Shown: positions 12,101 to 47,500 of the stretch, one piece after another | Layout: each line of letters starts with the position of its first letter | Position numbering within the stretch: the first letter of the stretch is position 1 | From: Ficedula albicollis | Taxonomy: Eukaryota; Chordata; Aves; Passeriformes; Muscicapidae | Reading direction: 5' to 3' | Assembly: GCF_000247815.1 (NCBI RefSeq) | Contig: NC_021674.1 | Coordinates: forward strand, 33,777,462 to 33,841,461 | DNA: 64,000 nt | Made by a program: the position numbers and the translations under genes | Notes under the pieces: generated by a model | Seen by the model: the letters and a program-made list of their open reading frames with translations, nothing else | Told to the model about the DNA's origin: nothing | Databases searched by the model: none

Positions 12101-15100
12101 TAAAAGATGCCAAGAAGAATTCACTGCATCTTTTGTCAGGGTTGCTAGTAAGGAGAGTGTGCTGGGAGCCTCTCCATCCCCAGCACTGCCCTGTGATGTA
12201 AGGCTGCAGCTGGACTGCAAGCCAGCTCCACCTCTGAGTCATTGCCTTGCCTCCAGCACGGCTGTGAGTCATCCCTCCTTGGCTGTTCCTCCTCTCACAG
12301 TTAAAGCACAATAGAAAACCCCAAACAAATTTGTGTTCGGTGAAGGAGGCATGGTGTTCTTGTCAGAAACCATCACGCACTCCCTGACCTCCTGGGGGAT
12401 GCTCAGGCAGAACTACTGCTGTGCTTAAGATCTTTTCCTCTCTGTAACACACCAATTGCTCAGGACATCTGGCATTCCTTTATGCCCATTCCTTTCATTT
12501 GCTCAAATTCCAATTCACTCAGGTCCCAGTCACTGCTTCAACCAGGGGAGCAGGGGTGGCTGGGGCTGGCAAGAGCTCATCATGTCCTCTGAGCAGCAAA
12601 AGCAACACAGTGTCAGTAGACCTCAAATGAGATGTGCTCATAGCAAGAGAAACTGAGGAGATGGTACTATGACACCACTGCCCTGCAAAGCAAGGGCTCA
12701 ACCAGAAGTTGTGGGTTGGTTTCACTGAATATTGTTTTCAAATCAATGGAAAAAATTGTTTAGATATAACCAGGTGATGTCTGGATTAGAAGAACATTTA
12801 GACATCATCCAGGCAATGTTGCACAAGTGGGTACATTTGAAGCAGCCTTAGGAAGCACCGTTCTAATAAAGGAAGCCCAATTAGTAAACTCATTAGTAGC
12901 CTTTCTAGCCAGGACTCATTCATCTGGTCTGGATAGGTCAGAGATAGACTGGGTCTGAACAGAGCCCTGGTCAGCAGAGTCCCAGGGGCCTCACAGCTCA
13001 GCATTAACCCATAGCATGACCCCACTTCAGAGAACATAGCACCATGCTCGGGGCAAGGATGGCACCCTGAACATGCAGACCAGTCCACTGATACTCATCA
13101 GAGCTGATGGTAGAGGTGCTCCTTCATCCTTAGCCTGAAGGGCTAAGACTGAAAATGACTTGTCTGGACAGAGATCATTGGCCCCACTGATGCCTTTATG
13201 TCATCCTGAACTTCTTCCTCAAAGTTCCCAGTGACCTTCCCAGCCAACAGCTTTCCCATTTCTTACTGTTATTGAACCTTTTATAGAGCTCTTTATCTGA
13301 CCTGGGCTGACCTCCTAAGCAAGCCAGTCCTGCCATGGACTCCCTGCCCTTTTGTTTCCTCTACTGGCTTCTCTTTGCCACCTGAGAGTTGAGGCTTCAT
13401 GCTGGGTAGGTGCATAGTGAAAGTATGCAGGGTACAGGCTTACATCTCCCAGGGTGGCAAAATCCCAACTGCAGCATCAGATAGAGCCCAGAGCCTCAAA
13501 TGCTCAGATCCATTTTAAAAAGAGAAGAGATGGACAAGAGGAAAAGTAAGAGATAGAAGGGCATAAACTCCATTCAAGACATGGCTCAGGGACTGCCAGT
13601 TCAGGTGGAGCCTGAATGGTGACACTGAACTTGCTGACACAGACCCAAACAGCATGCCACACAATTCAGAAGGCTTCAGAAACCTTGGAGGGGGCTGAAC
13701 GAGAGGAAACTCTTCAAGGAGATTCTTTGTGGCACAACAACAACAAAAAAAAGCCCTGAGCAGACAACAAGTTAATCAAATGGTGCAAGGTTTTGCCCTA
13801 GTGGGACGGAGAGGCAGAGCTGTTTGTGTTGGCCTCTATCCTGCCAGAAGGACAGATGCTCTCAGCTGGGCTGCAGGCATGGCAGACTTTACTTGAGCTA
13901 GTAGCTAAACCAGGCTGGGAAAGAAGGGGAAGGCAGAGGTATACAAACTCAGCCTATCCTACTCCTCCTTGTAGGAAATGTTTAAGAGCCCAAAACCCAG
14001 GGAGAGGAGAAATTCTGAAACGCTCGTGAAAAAGCATCTCAGCAGAAATGAGGGGAAAACTGCAATACTGTTTTATGAAAAAAATGCTTGCCTGAGTTGC
14101 CAAAGTTAACACATGCTGGGTGGAAACAGAGCTGAAAATCACTGGCTACAGGCCATTAGTACATCTGAACAGAGAAAACACATGTGAACCAGATCCTTGC
14201 TGAAGTCAGGGAGATTTTCACTGTTTGACGTGCTGCAAAGTGCCAGTAGCCAAGCCCGAGTTCAGCCCCATGTTATCAGCACAGCTCTAGGGTGTCCAGC
14301 TCAGTTTTGCGAGTCTCCAGTTTTCTGTTTATTATTTTATCTGTAGATATGCTTGTAATCCTTTAGGATCATGCTCTGACTTGCTGGCTGTGAAGCCAAA
14401 GTTATATCACATGTTAGAGGACTGCCTGGCATAGCTCAGTTACCATACCTAGAAATATTTCTCAGTGTACAAGCCTGCCAGGATGTGCAAGGGTAACCCC
14501 ACTGTGCAGAAGGCAGGATTAATACATTCAGTGCTGAAATACACATTTTCCTATTTACTACCAGTTATAAATTACCAGCAGAGGGAAGAGAGGATTTAGA
14601 TCAGCAGACTCTATTGATGTAAATGTACTTTAATTCCAGCTTTTGATCCCAAGAGTGCTATTTGCTGGTATTTTAAAATTGCCTGTAGGCCTGCCAGAGC
14701 CAGCTTCCCTCATCTCTAGAACATCCACCGTGAACATAATTTTCTTGGTTTCCTCTACTTGAATGCCTTCCAAGTTTCTAAATGGTAAAAGGACAGGGTT
14801 TCTGCTCCTGCAGAGATCTGAAACACAGATTTTCTGGTCAAATGGCAGAGATCCTATTTTGGCAGAGAGTGATTTCCAAATCTGTGAGCTGCTCTCTTGC
14901 TACAGGTGAGAGGGGAGGTGGGAGTCAATTGAGGAGTTTCCATGACAGAAAACAGATTCACTCAGGGCTGTACACATGTACCTGTTGTGCTGGGTGAGGA
15001 GGACTTTGCTCTAGGGTAACATCACCAGATGTGGCAGCCCCCTACTAGGTAGGACTGGGGATGAGAAAGACATAGTGTCTTTAGTAGGAAAGCGTGGTTA

Positions 15101-15570
15101 AGACAATATTATGTGTAATCTTACATGGCAAACTTGGGAAAAGTAGGCAAGTAAACTGGAATGCATGCTGTCACGTCCTGTGATGCTGGAGCTGATATGA
15201 GAGGTGTTCAAATAGGATAACTCCAGCTCTGGAATGACACTGCTGGTCAGAGGACCCAGACATAGCTGTTTCCCACCTGATCACATGCAATGCTCATGCC
15301 AATAAATGAATGGATGTGGGCTTACTGGGATGTACTTCTAGCATCCCTATTTCCTATTTGGGGTTGTAGCCTTCCAGCCTGGGTGTTGTAAATTACTGCC
15401 TGGAGGAGCTAATGTCTCCACTGACTCTCCTGGAGGGGGGAGACCTCGACACTTACATGAAAAGCATGCTGGTGGGATTATTCACTGAACTGGTGGGATT
15501 TAACACTGAATCAGTTAAGATCAGTCTCCTCTCTTAGTATGCAAAGGAACTAACTTTGCATATTAAGTTA

Positions 15571-15682
15571 GACCAGGAGCAACCTGGTCTAGTGGAAGGT
15601 GTCATTGCCCATGGCCAGGGGGTTAGAACTATGTGATCTTTAAGGTCACTTCCAAACCAAACCATTCTGTGATTTTGTGATA
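15571..15682 (+). mobile_element. CR1-type LINE 3' terminal fragment
   Basis: The sequence carries the typical CR1 3' end: GAGCAACCTGGTCTAGTGGA, then GCCCATGGCCAGGGGGTT, GATCTTTAAGGTC and a tail of 8-bp ATTCTGTG / ATTTTGTG units. It is severely 5' truncated, as is usual for CR1. It has no coding capacity. Confidence 0.88.
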
Positions 15683-16336
15683 ATGAATTTCCAAAAACTG
15701 TGTCTTTTTCTTTTACCTTTCAGACTCAGAGCACTGAAGGTAGGTTTGTTGGAAAGGCAGTGATAACTTGTGATAACATAGACCAGAATCAGATCCACGT
15801 ATATTCCTTTACATTTCCAGGTGCTGCTATTGGGCACCTCTTGATGTCTGCCCCAACTTTGCTCCTGCAGAGCTCAAACTTGCTACCTCTTTTTGAGGCA
15901 AATGTTCCCAAGCAGCTCAGTGGCTGTGAATGGCTTTACTCACAGAGCATGGTACTGCTGGTGAGGAGCTGGCAGCCCTGGCTCTGAATTGGTGCTGGAT
16001 GTTTGTGTTTCCTAGATCACGTTACTCACACAGGGACAGCAGTGCTCCAGTCACACAGGAGATATCTCTAGTAATGCCTGCTCTGAGAAATTAGACTGCA
16101 GAGGTGCAGATGAGAAGACATGAGGCTTCCCGGGCTGTACTTGGATTTAAATGAGACCCTGTGGTGATTTACATTATAAAGGATTTTGTTAATTGGACAA
16201 GCAAATCAAATACAAGCAGACAAACCCTCTCCTGTCAGCAGATGATCATAAGGTTAAAAGCAGTACAAAATTAACTTTATTGTTCATTAAACTCTCAAAG
16301 TCAAACCCATGCGAAATAAAAAAAAGGGAAGGGGGG

Positions 16337-16644
16337 AGGGAAAGGGAAAGGGAAAGGGAAAGGGAAAGGGAAAGGGAAAGGGAAAGGGAAAGGGAAAGGG
16401 AAAGGGAAAGGGAAAGGGAAAGGGAAAGGGAAAGGGAAAGGGAAAGGGAAAGGGAAAGGGAAAGGGAAAGGGAAAGGGAAAGGGAAAGGGAAAGGGAAAG
16501 GGAAAGGGAAAGGGAAAGGGAAAGGGAAAGGGAAAGGGAAAGGGAAAGGGAAAGGGAAAGGGAAAGGGAAAGGGAAAGGGAAAGGGAAAGGGAAAGGGAA
16601 AGGGAAAGGGAAAGGGAAAGGGAAAGGGAAAGGGAAAGGGAAAG
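16337..16644 (+). repeat. (GGGAAA)n hexamer array, about 51 units
   Basis: GGGAAA repeats without visible interruption, preceded by an imperfect purine lead-in (AAAAGGGAAGGGGGGAGGG). One strand is pure purine and the other pure pyrimidine. Frames across it read as Arg-Glu, Gly-Lys or Ser-Leu dipeptide repeats and should not be annotated as proteins. Confidence 0.97.
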
Positions 16645-19571
16645 ACCCCAGAAGTGGTGAGTCACTGGATGGAATTCATCAGTCAACAGTACAAAACTGG
16701 TATTCTTGACCCTAAGCCATTGGAGCATTCTGCCTGCCTAGGCAGAGTTCCTCAGTGGTTGTGATACCAGGATGCAGCATGGTTTGGTATTTCTGCAGGC
16801 ATATTCAGAGCTTCTGTCCAAACATAAGAGGCTCTACTCTAGGAGAGTAATGGGAGCAGAAGTGCAGCTCTCAGATGGGTGCTTGTCCTAAAGACAGTCA
16901 CTCAGGGGCCAAAATTGGGGGTTCTTTGCCTTTTGTGTAAAATAAATTACATAAAATATGTACTTTAAAACAACAACTACGAGTGCCCTGCATTGCCTGG
17001 AACCGATTTCTATTGTCTTGAGTGACCTCTTATCTGAAGCATGGACTGAAGCCAGGCAAAGGCTGAAGTGTGTGTGGCACACTGAGATGGGAATGAGGGC
17101 TGGCAAGTGCCATTGTTCTCCACTTTGCCTCCCAGTGAACAGCGTTTAATTCTGGGTTTGGTTGTCAGAAGAGATTAGATATCTAAATTCTGGAGTTTAT
17201 AAGTGGTCTGTCTGATCTCTTAGGAGCAGAAAATACATTCTGCAGCAGAAACTGTCAGATGCATGATTAAACCATTTGTACATTACCATGGCAGTATAGT
17301 GCATGTTTGCAGGAAGTCAGTTTTTGAAAAAAACCACTTGGTACAAAAATAATTAAATTAACAAGAGTCCTGGGAATAAAGGATTCATTAAAGGATTCAT
17401 AAAGGATTCAGCAGACTGACAGCAGGGATGAAGGCTGGGTTAGCAGCTCTATGAAAGAGAGGTCTTTCTGTCAGAGCAGCACCACTAAGAGCTGTTCTGA
17501 GGGAGGCTCTTTCCAGGCAAAAAGCACCCAAACATAAATGTTCCTTGAAGATTAATGAAGACTATGATGTGAATGATGGAAGGAAACTAAACAGAAAAAA
17601 AAGTATTGCAAAGGGGGAGAAAAGGAATGAGCTGTTATTTAAAATATTTACCGTCAGAGGACACATCTGTTGGGTTTTGGCAGAACAAAAGGACATTGCA
17701 AAAAAAGTCAGAGAGGTGCTGCTTTGCAAAACACTCTATAGTCAGCTCTGAAATCGTATGTGTACATAACTTCTAGAGGCTTGAGCAGAAGGATATTAAA
17801 ATGTCTCCTGCATTTTTTCTCCTACAGACAAGGGGAATATACTTTTCCTTATAAAAGTGAGGGATGATGAAAGAAATTTCTCAGGAAGTATGCTGCCTTG
17901 GTACACTCCCACAGGGGATCTCCATATGGGGAGAGCCTGCTCCACCTCTCCATGACCAGTCCTCTTCTGGTCAAAAGGGTGAGGCAGAGCATGGTCCCTG
18001 CTCTCCCCCAGCTCAGAAAAAGATGGAGAAGACAGCAGCTAGGGACACTCATGGGCTATTTGCTGTATCTCCACTTGTAAGGCTTTGGAGGGCAAAATTG
18101 CAAGGAGGATCATCAAGGAGGATGTGCTGAGGGAAGGAGCTCTGGAGAGCAAGGCTGCTGCTCACACTCAGCATTCACTCCTGGGGAAGGGGTCATACTC
18201 TCCAACCTGGTATCCTCATATCCAGCCTTGCTTTAAATAAGGTAACCAAAGGAAACACGACTGTGGTGCTAATGTAGAAACTCTCATCCCAGGCAACAAT
18301 TTTGCTTGTGTCTTATTTTCTTCCTTCCTTACCTTTGCCTCCACATGGCTGTCCTGTGGGCTCTAGAGGGACTGTACAGCAGGACCCAGCCTCAGCTGGC
18401 TGCTCTGCTCTGTGGTAGTGAAGATGACTTATAATATGAGCAAAGAAGGGAGGGTTTGTCCAGAAGGAGGAAGCTGGTGTGAGCAGAACTTGGTAAGTGA
18501 CATCACAGAGTCTTTTTCTGAAAACAGTAAATTATAGGCCAACACAGCTCTGTGTTTCATGTAAATTTTATTGTGTTTTGGAGGAAATTGCATACAATCA
18601 GTTGGGTTACTCCAACAGTATGTTTCATGTGTACAGTCTGGTCTTTTTCTTTTCAGCCACTCAGCATAATTCTTAGCAGGATTTTATGCTCTAAAGGGTA
18701 ACTAAAACTATCAGCATCCAAGAGGACATCTCTTCCTATTGGGGTTAATGACATTTTTTTGGAAAATTCCTAACTACCCTGAAATTAGGAAAAGGCATTC
18801 TGTCTTTCTGTAAAAATTCAATAATACCTTTGCATCATTTCCTAATGAGAGTATCTGAAAATATTCTCCGTAGACAAAATGTACTGCCAGTGTCAGAGAA
18901 CATTTTCTTCAACACAGAGCTTTTTATTTGTTGTAATTTTTGTCATACATCACCATTTCAAATCTTTTTATGAACAGCAACTGAGCGGTTTTGAGTGGAA
19001 AAATTTTTATTCGGGAAAAAAAGATCTGGACTTGCAAGAGAAAAGAAATGCTAATGGAGCTGCAATTGCTATAACCAAGTACATTTAAAAAACAAACCCT
19101 GATGCCTGAAGATTAATCATCTGACAGTGAGGAAGGTAATGCTTAAGGAAGGAACACAGACATTGTGAGTGCCAGCTTTCATCTCTGTGTACCTCGCCTC
19201 ACCTCTGTGCCATGGCACTCTGCTCCAGCCTTGTGCCAGCACGAGTTCCCTCATTACGTCGTGTTTCTGGGAGTTAAGATGGCTTTTAGAAGAAAAATAA
19301 TTCATTTTATCTCATTTTATTTACTTGAAAAAGTAATTTTTTGGGGCAAATGAGACCCCTCTCTGGTTTAAAGTGTGGGAACGCATAGGGCACTGCCAGC
19401 AGAGCAAGGGCACACGTGCTACAGCGTGGAGGCAGGAAGAAGCAGTTGCAGAAGTGCTATAAATGGGAGTGGCTGCTGAAGACTTTCTCCAAAGTGATGG
19501 GCTTACTTTCTACTTTTCTGCAACAATATTTAGCCAATGTTTTTTTTCTCTGATGTCAATGCAGTTACATA
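16645..19571. other. intergenic or distal 3' flank of SRD5A2, no other gene seen
   Basis: No exon or RNA gene is recognisable. A small 12-bp triplication (AAAGGATTCAT units) lies near 17380-17410. If SRD5A2 has a long 3' UTR, part of this stretch could belong to it; several TTTATT motifs (AATAAA on the minus strand) occur here. Confidence 0.45.
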
Positions 19572-19577
19572 TTTATT
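19572..19577 (-). promoter_or_regulatory. SRD5A2: candidate polyadenylation signal of SRD5A2
   Basis: TTTATT on the plus strand reads AATAAA on the minus strand, about 240 nt past the SRD5A2 stop codon. Another match lies at 19316-19321. Which of them is used cannot be decided from sequence. Confidence 0.3.
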
Positions 19578-19815
19578 TTCCCATAGATAGAGCTGCACTG
19601 AGAAGCAAATATGGTTTTTTGGGAGTCCCTTTGCCCACAACTATCTGCAATTTCCCCTCTAATTAAAACAAGAACTTCCATTCCAAATGACCTTCTGTTC
19701 TGTTACAATCCTGGGTTATCATCTAAACAATTAATTGTAGTCAGACCTAGCATTAAAACTAGGACTTGAAAAAAAAATCCTATAAAAACAAAACAAAGAG
19801 TCCATATTTCAATCA

Positions 19816-43610
<23,795 letters not shown>

Positions 43611-43732
43611 GCTCGGGGCCGGGCGGGGGCAAACAGCCCTCGGCCAGCGCCAGCCCCGGCCTTATTAGAGCCGCGGCCGTCACCCCGCCCCGCCGCGCTG
43701 CCTCCCAGCGCCCGGGCTCGTCACAGGGTGCA

Positions 43733-43965
43733 ATCCATCCATCATCCATCATCCATCCATCATCCATCATCCATCCATCCATCATCCATCATCCATCCAT
43801 CATCCATCATCCATCCATCCATCATCCATCATCCATCCATCATCCATCATCCATCCATCCATCATCCATCATCCATCCATCATCCATCATCCATCCATCC
43901 ATCATCCATCCATCATCCATCCATCCATCATCCATCCATCCATCCATCCATCCATCCATCCATCC
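43733..43965 (+). repeat. (ATCC)n / CATCCATCATCC compound microsatellite in the SRD5A2 5' flank
   Basis: About 233 bp of ATCC tetramers are regularly interrupted by ATC trimers, giving higher-order blocks of CATCCATCATCCAT, and the tract ends in pure CATC repeats. It begins 123 bp upstream of the SRD5A2 ATG. Confidence 0.95.
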
Positions 43966-43969
43966 CGAC

Positions 43970-44185
43970 CCGTCCAAAGGCGAGCTGTACCCCTCCATCC
44001 CGCAATCCCTCCATTCCGACCCGCCCTGATGGGGGCTGTACCACTCCATCCATCCATCCCTCCATCCCGACGGGCACGGAGGGGAGCTGTACCCTTCCAT
44101 ACATCCCTCCATCCCGTCGCATCTAAGCGGAGCTGTCCCACTCCATCCCCGCCATCCGTCCCGCCGGAGGGGAGCAGTCCCCTGT
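43970..44185 (+). repeat. degenerate minisatellite, about 4-5 units of 43-52 bp
   Basis: Units begin GAGCTGTACCC, GGGCTGTACCA, GAGCTGTACCC, GAGCTGTCCCA and GAGCAGTCCCC at about 43981, 44033, 44085, 44131 and 44174. Each is followed by CTCCATCC-type sequence and a diverged CGACC/GGAGGGG end. It appears to have grown out of the neighbouring ATCC tract. Confidence 0.75.
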
Positions 44186-44560
44186 CCCTCCTTCCCTCTC
44201 TCTCTCTCGCCCCCTCCCTCCCTCCCGTCCTCCGCGCTGTCGGGGTCCGCTCCGGTCCGTCCCGGGGCGGCGGCGGGAGAAGGGAGAGGAGGAGGAAGGG
44301 AGGGAGGAAGGGCCGGGGGCGAGGCGAGGTGAGCGCGGTGACTCCGGCAGGAGGAAATCGCTGCGGGCGCGGCGCGATCGCGGCGGAGTTCCCTTTCCCT
44401 TCCGCTGCCCCGGGGTGTCACCGTGCCCCGGGCTCGCCCGGCCATCTGTGCTGCCAGGGCTGAGCCGTGCCAGGCAGCGCCGCTCACCGCGGGCAGGCGG
44501 AGAGCACAGGCAGAGCCGTGCCAAAGGTCGGATGGAAACGAGCGAATGGAGATGCTCGCG

Positions 44561-44566
44561 GTAAGG
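44561..44566 (+). other. splice-donor-like site of a possible divergent transcript
   Basis: GCTCGCG/GTAAGGTTAG gives a good U1 match at the far edge of the CpG island, pointing away from SRD5A2. No matching downstream exon was identified. Confidence 0.2.
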
Positions 44567-44575
44567 TTAGGAAAA

Positions 44576-47500
44576 CACGGTCCGAGTCCTACGAGTCTGA
44601 GGAGTCCGGGTCATGTTTGGCATAACACGAGCATGCTGAAACTTTTTAAGTGCCCCAAATTTTAATGAAGGTGGTCCTAATGTACGTGCTAGATTTGGGG
44701 TGTGCTCAGGAACCCTTCAGTCTGAACAACATGAAGTAGTTTTTAGAAGTTTGCCTAGAACTACAGCCCTTTTCTTTGTTTCTTCAGGGATCTTCATTTG
44801 GTAAGAATTAACAGGATGCTGAATTACAGCAGGAGGGCTAGCAGAATATTAAACTCTGTATTTTTTCTTTCTGGCCATTACAGCGTATCAACTCAAGGCC
44901 ATAAATTACAGAGTTATCCATGTCATTTTGCAGCTTCATTGAGAAAGCAGTTGGATGCAGCTCTGCAAAGGATTGGATGCCACACAAAACTGATCTTCTG
45001 GAGCAGAGGTGGTAATTGATTTTTATTCAAGGTCTGAGTGGCAAGTGCGCTGATTTAGGATGTGGGAGACTTGGGTTCAATTGCATCTTCTGCTTAAGAG
45101 GATTCCCTTTTGCAGAGGGAGACCAAACCACTGGCTGTAGTCTGTGCTGTAGTCCAGGGGAGGCACTTGTTCTCTTACACTGCCTATTCTGTAGGGCAGC
45201 TACTTAGGGGAGCAGAACTCTTTCAGTCATAGACAATTTCTGCCTTACTCTCTCTCGTAGAGTGCTGTAGTTGCTAAGGTCATGTTTGTTGCAGTGAGTA
45301 AAGCAGGTCAAGGTTTTTTTGGCCTCCAAGATGTGTGACACGTTATGGCTGTCAGCCACATGCCAGAGCACTCTTCCCCCACAGAAGATGCCTGCCTGCT
45401 TGCAAGCTGCCTGCTGCTCGCTGTCTCTGGTACATGCTGTGTCCCAGCTGTGTAGGAAAGAGGGCAGGACCAGGGCTGTGCCAGCAGCACACACGATCAC
45501 AGGCTGGCAGCAGTGGTACCTGTATCCAAGCAATAGTTCTGGCTGTGAGCCACCAGCGGAGGAAGGTGCCTGCAGGACAGATTTTAGAAACCTGCATCTG
45601 TATCTTAATTAACGAGGAGTGGAATGCAAAACAAATGGCTGTGTAGCAAAACATTTGGATATGAGAATTTGTCAACTTTAATATGCAAATTTCATGGGGA
45701 ATTACTTTGAACTGCCTCTAGCCTGATCCTGTGAATTGAAGACACGTTAGCAATAGAATAGAACAGAAACACATTAGGGGCTTTTATGGAGTGCATCTTC
45801 TGACATAGTGCCTTCTGGAGGAAAACCAGTGATGGACTCAGACTTTCACAAAGCATATCAGAGCTCAGTAGTTAGTTGGGGATGACTGTGGGATGACCTC
45901 CAAAAAATGCTTTGTATCCAAAGTAAAACCCTAAAAGAGGCACAGCATAAGAGCTGGAGAGGGGTGTGATCTCAAAACAGCACTGGTAGCTTCAGGCAGC
46001 TCCCTGTTCATCACCCTGGTTGGTTGGATTCAAGCTGAAGGGGTCTAGTTGTACTTGTTTGCAGGGGAAGACTAATGGACAGAAATGGTTCTAGCGGTGA
46101 AGCAGTGAACTACTCACATAGAAACCATTTCCAGTCCATGGAGAAAAGGAGGCACTTTTAATGTGAGATTCATCTTATCCAAAGAGGTAATGAAACAGAC
46201 CAATGAACCATAATGTAGAAAAGCTTGTTTCTCTCTACTGGCTCTAAAAGATGTATAGAGAACTGTGTCAGGAGGACTGAATCCCACTCTTGCTCTGTAA
46301 ACTAAGGTTCAGAAGAAATGCTCCTCTGAGTTAAGTACCATCATGGAATTCATGTTCATTGCTGGAAACAAACACTGCGTGATTATTCATCATATTCAAC
46401 CACTGCACAAATCTTCTCATGAGAATTCCTTCTTCTTGCCTAAGTACCCTGTGAGGGATGGTGATGAGAAAGGTGAAAGCAGTGCTGCAAAAGCATTCTT
46501 TGTATTCATCAGGGGTTTAGAGAAAGTGGCAAAGTCCAGTGTTGAAAAAAAAGTGGTTTGCATAGGATCACCAAAAAACTTTTTTTTAAACCAGGCTTTA
46601 TTTTTTCCATGGAAGCATATTTGGATATTTGTTTCATCAGCCCAAAGGAGCACCAGGCAGTAATAAATCCTGCCCTGGAGTTATTTCAGGTCAGTATGAT
46701 CAAGCTACAAAACACAGACCATTCAATTCAAACTTTTTCCCCTTGAGTAAATTAAAGTTATTCTGAATGCTTTTTATGTCTCAACAGTAGATAATTCAGC
46801 GGGAGTATTTGTTAAAAAACATATTTCAATAATAAAGTGTTTGCAGAGAACTTGAAGGGAGAGGAGGAGAATGTACAGGCTAAGCTCTACTTGCATATCT
46901 GATAGGACTTCAGAACTCTCAGCTTGTTTTATCTTTAAAAAGAAAAATCCTACTCTTCCAAAGAATTGAATTGTACAAAATGTATGGGAGGTACAAAGTT
47001 ACATGTGTCATAGGTATATATTTATACATGTGAGTCATCTGGAGAAAAACTGTGGGTCACTTATATATCTAGAGGCCTATGGAGGTTTTCCAGAAGAAAA
47101 TTATAGATGAAAATCAAGGTAATTTTGTAGTACTCCCTCAGTTCAGGAGGTAGCCAAGAGTCCTTGTGGCCTGCTGTAGAATCCCAGAATGGCTGGGGAG
47201 CAGCATCCCCAAGCTCAGCCTGTCACCTTGCACACCTGTGCCCCTTTGGACCACACGGTGTGTCTGTGCTCCTGCAGCTCTGGGTGAGAACAGGGGGTTC
47301 TGTGTGAGTGCCTTCCTGCAGCACAGGGACACTCATCTGGGAGAGAGAGCTCCTGTAAAGCAGGATCAGAAGTGGTCTGTCCCTTTTAGCAAAAGGACCT
47401 GGAGCTTGTGCATAGGGAGTACCAGCAGGAATGTCACTCTGTGAGTGAGTGGCTCTATGGTTCCCTGGAGCTTGTGCATAGGGAGTACCAGCAGGAGTGT

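Larger units (their letters stand above)
2390..15570. other. long intergenic stretch without a supported gene
   Basis: I found no exon chain, tRNA, rRNA or conserved protein segment on either strand. The open frames are 60-140 codons, overlap on both strands and have no family resemblance. Local tandem duplications and a TTTTG microsatellite are listed separately. If synteny with mammals holds, the downstream neighbour XDH would lie beyond the low-coordinate end, but no XDH exon was recognised. Confidence 0.5.
43611..44575. promoter_or_regulatory. CpG island promoter region of SRD5A2, possibly bidirectional
   Basis: GC- and CpG-rich sequence extends from the SRD5A2 start codon to about 44575. 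A weak TATA-like TAATAA on the minus strand lies about 50 bp above the ATG (near 43661-43668). An ATCC array and a degenerate minisatellite sit between 43733 and 44185. On the opposite strand donor-like sites occur at 44329 (GTGAGC) and 44561 (GTAAGG), so divergent transcription is possible. The long proline- and histidine-rich frames across this island are simple-repeat translation. Confidence 0.65.

Noticed and set aside
16193..16764. Arg-Glu, Gly-Lys and Ser-Leu repeat proteins
   Set aside because: All three arise from one uninterrupted GGGAAA array read in different frames; there is no gene context.
1..19571. Exons of XDH, the expected neighbour by mammalian synteny
   Set aside because: No recognisable XDH peptide segment was found on either strand; the gene probably lies outside the window.
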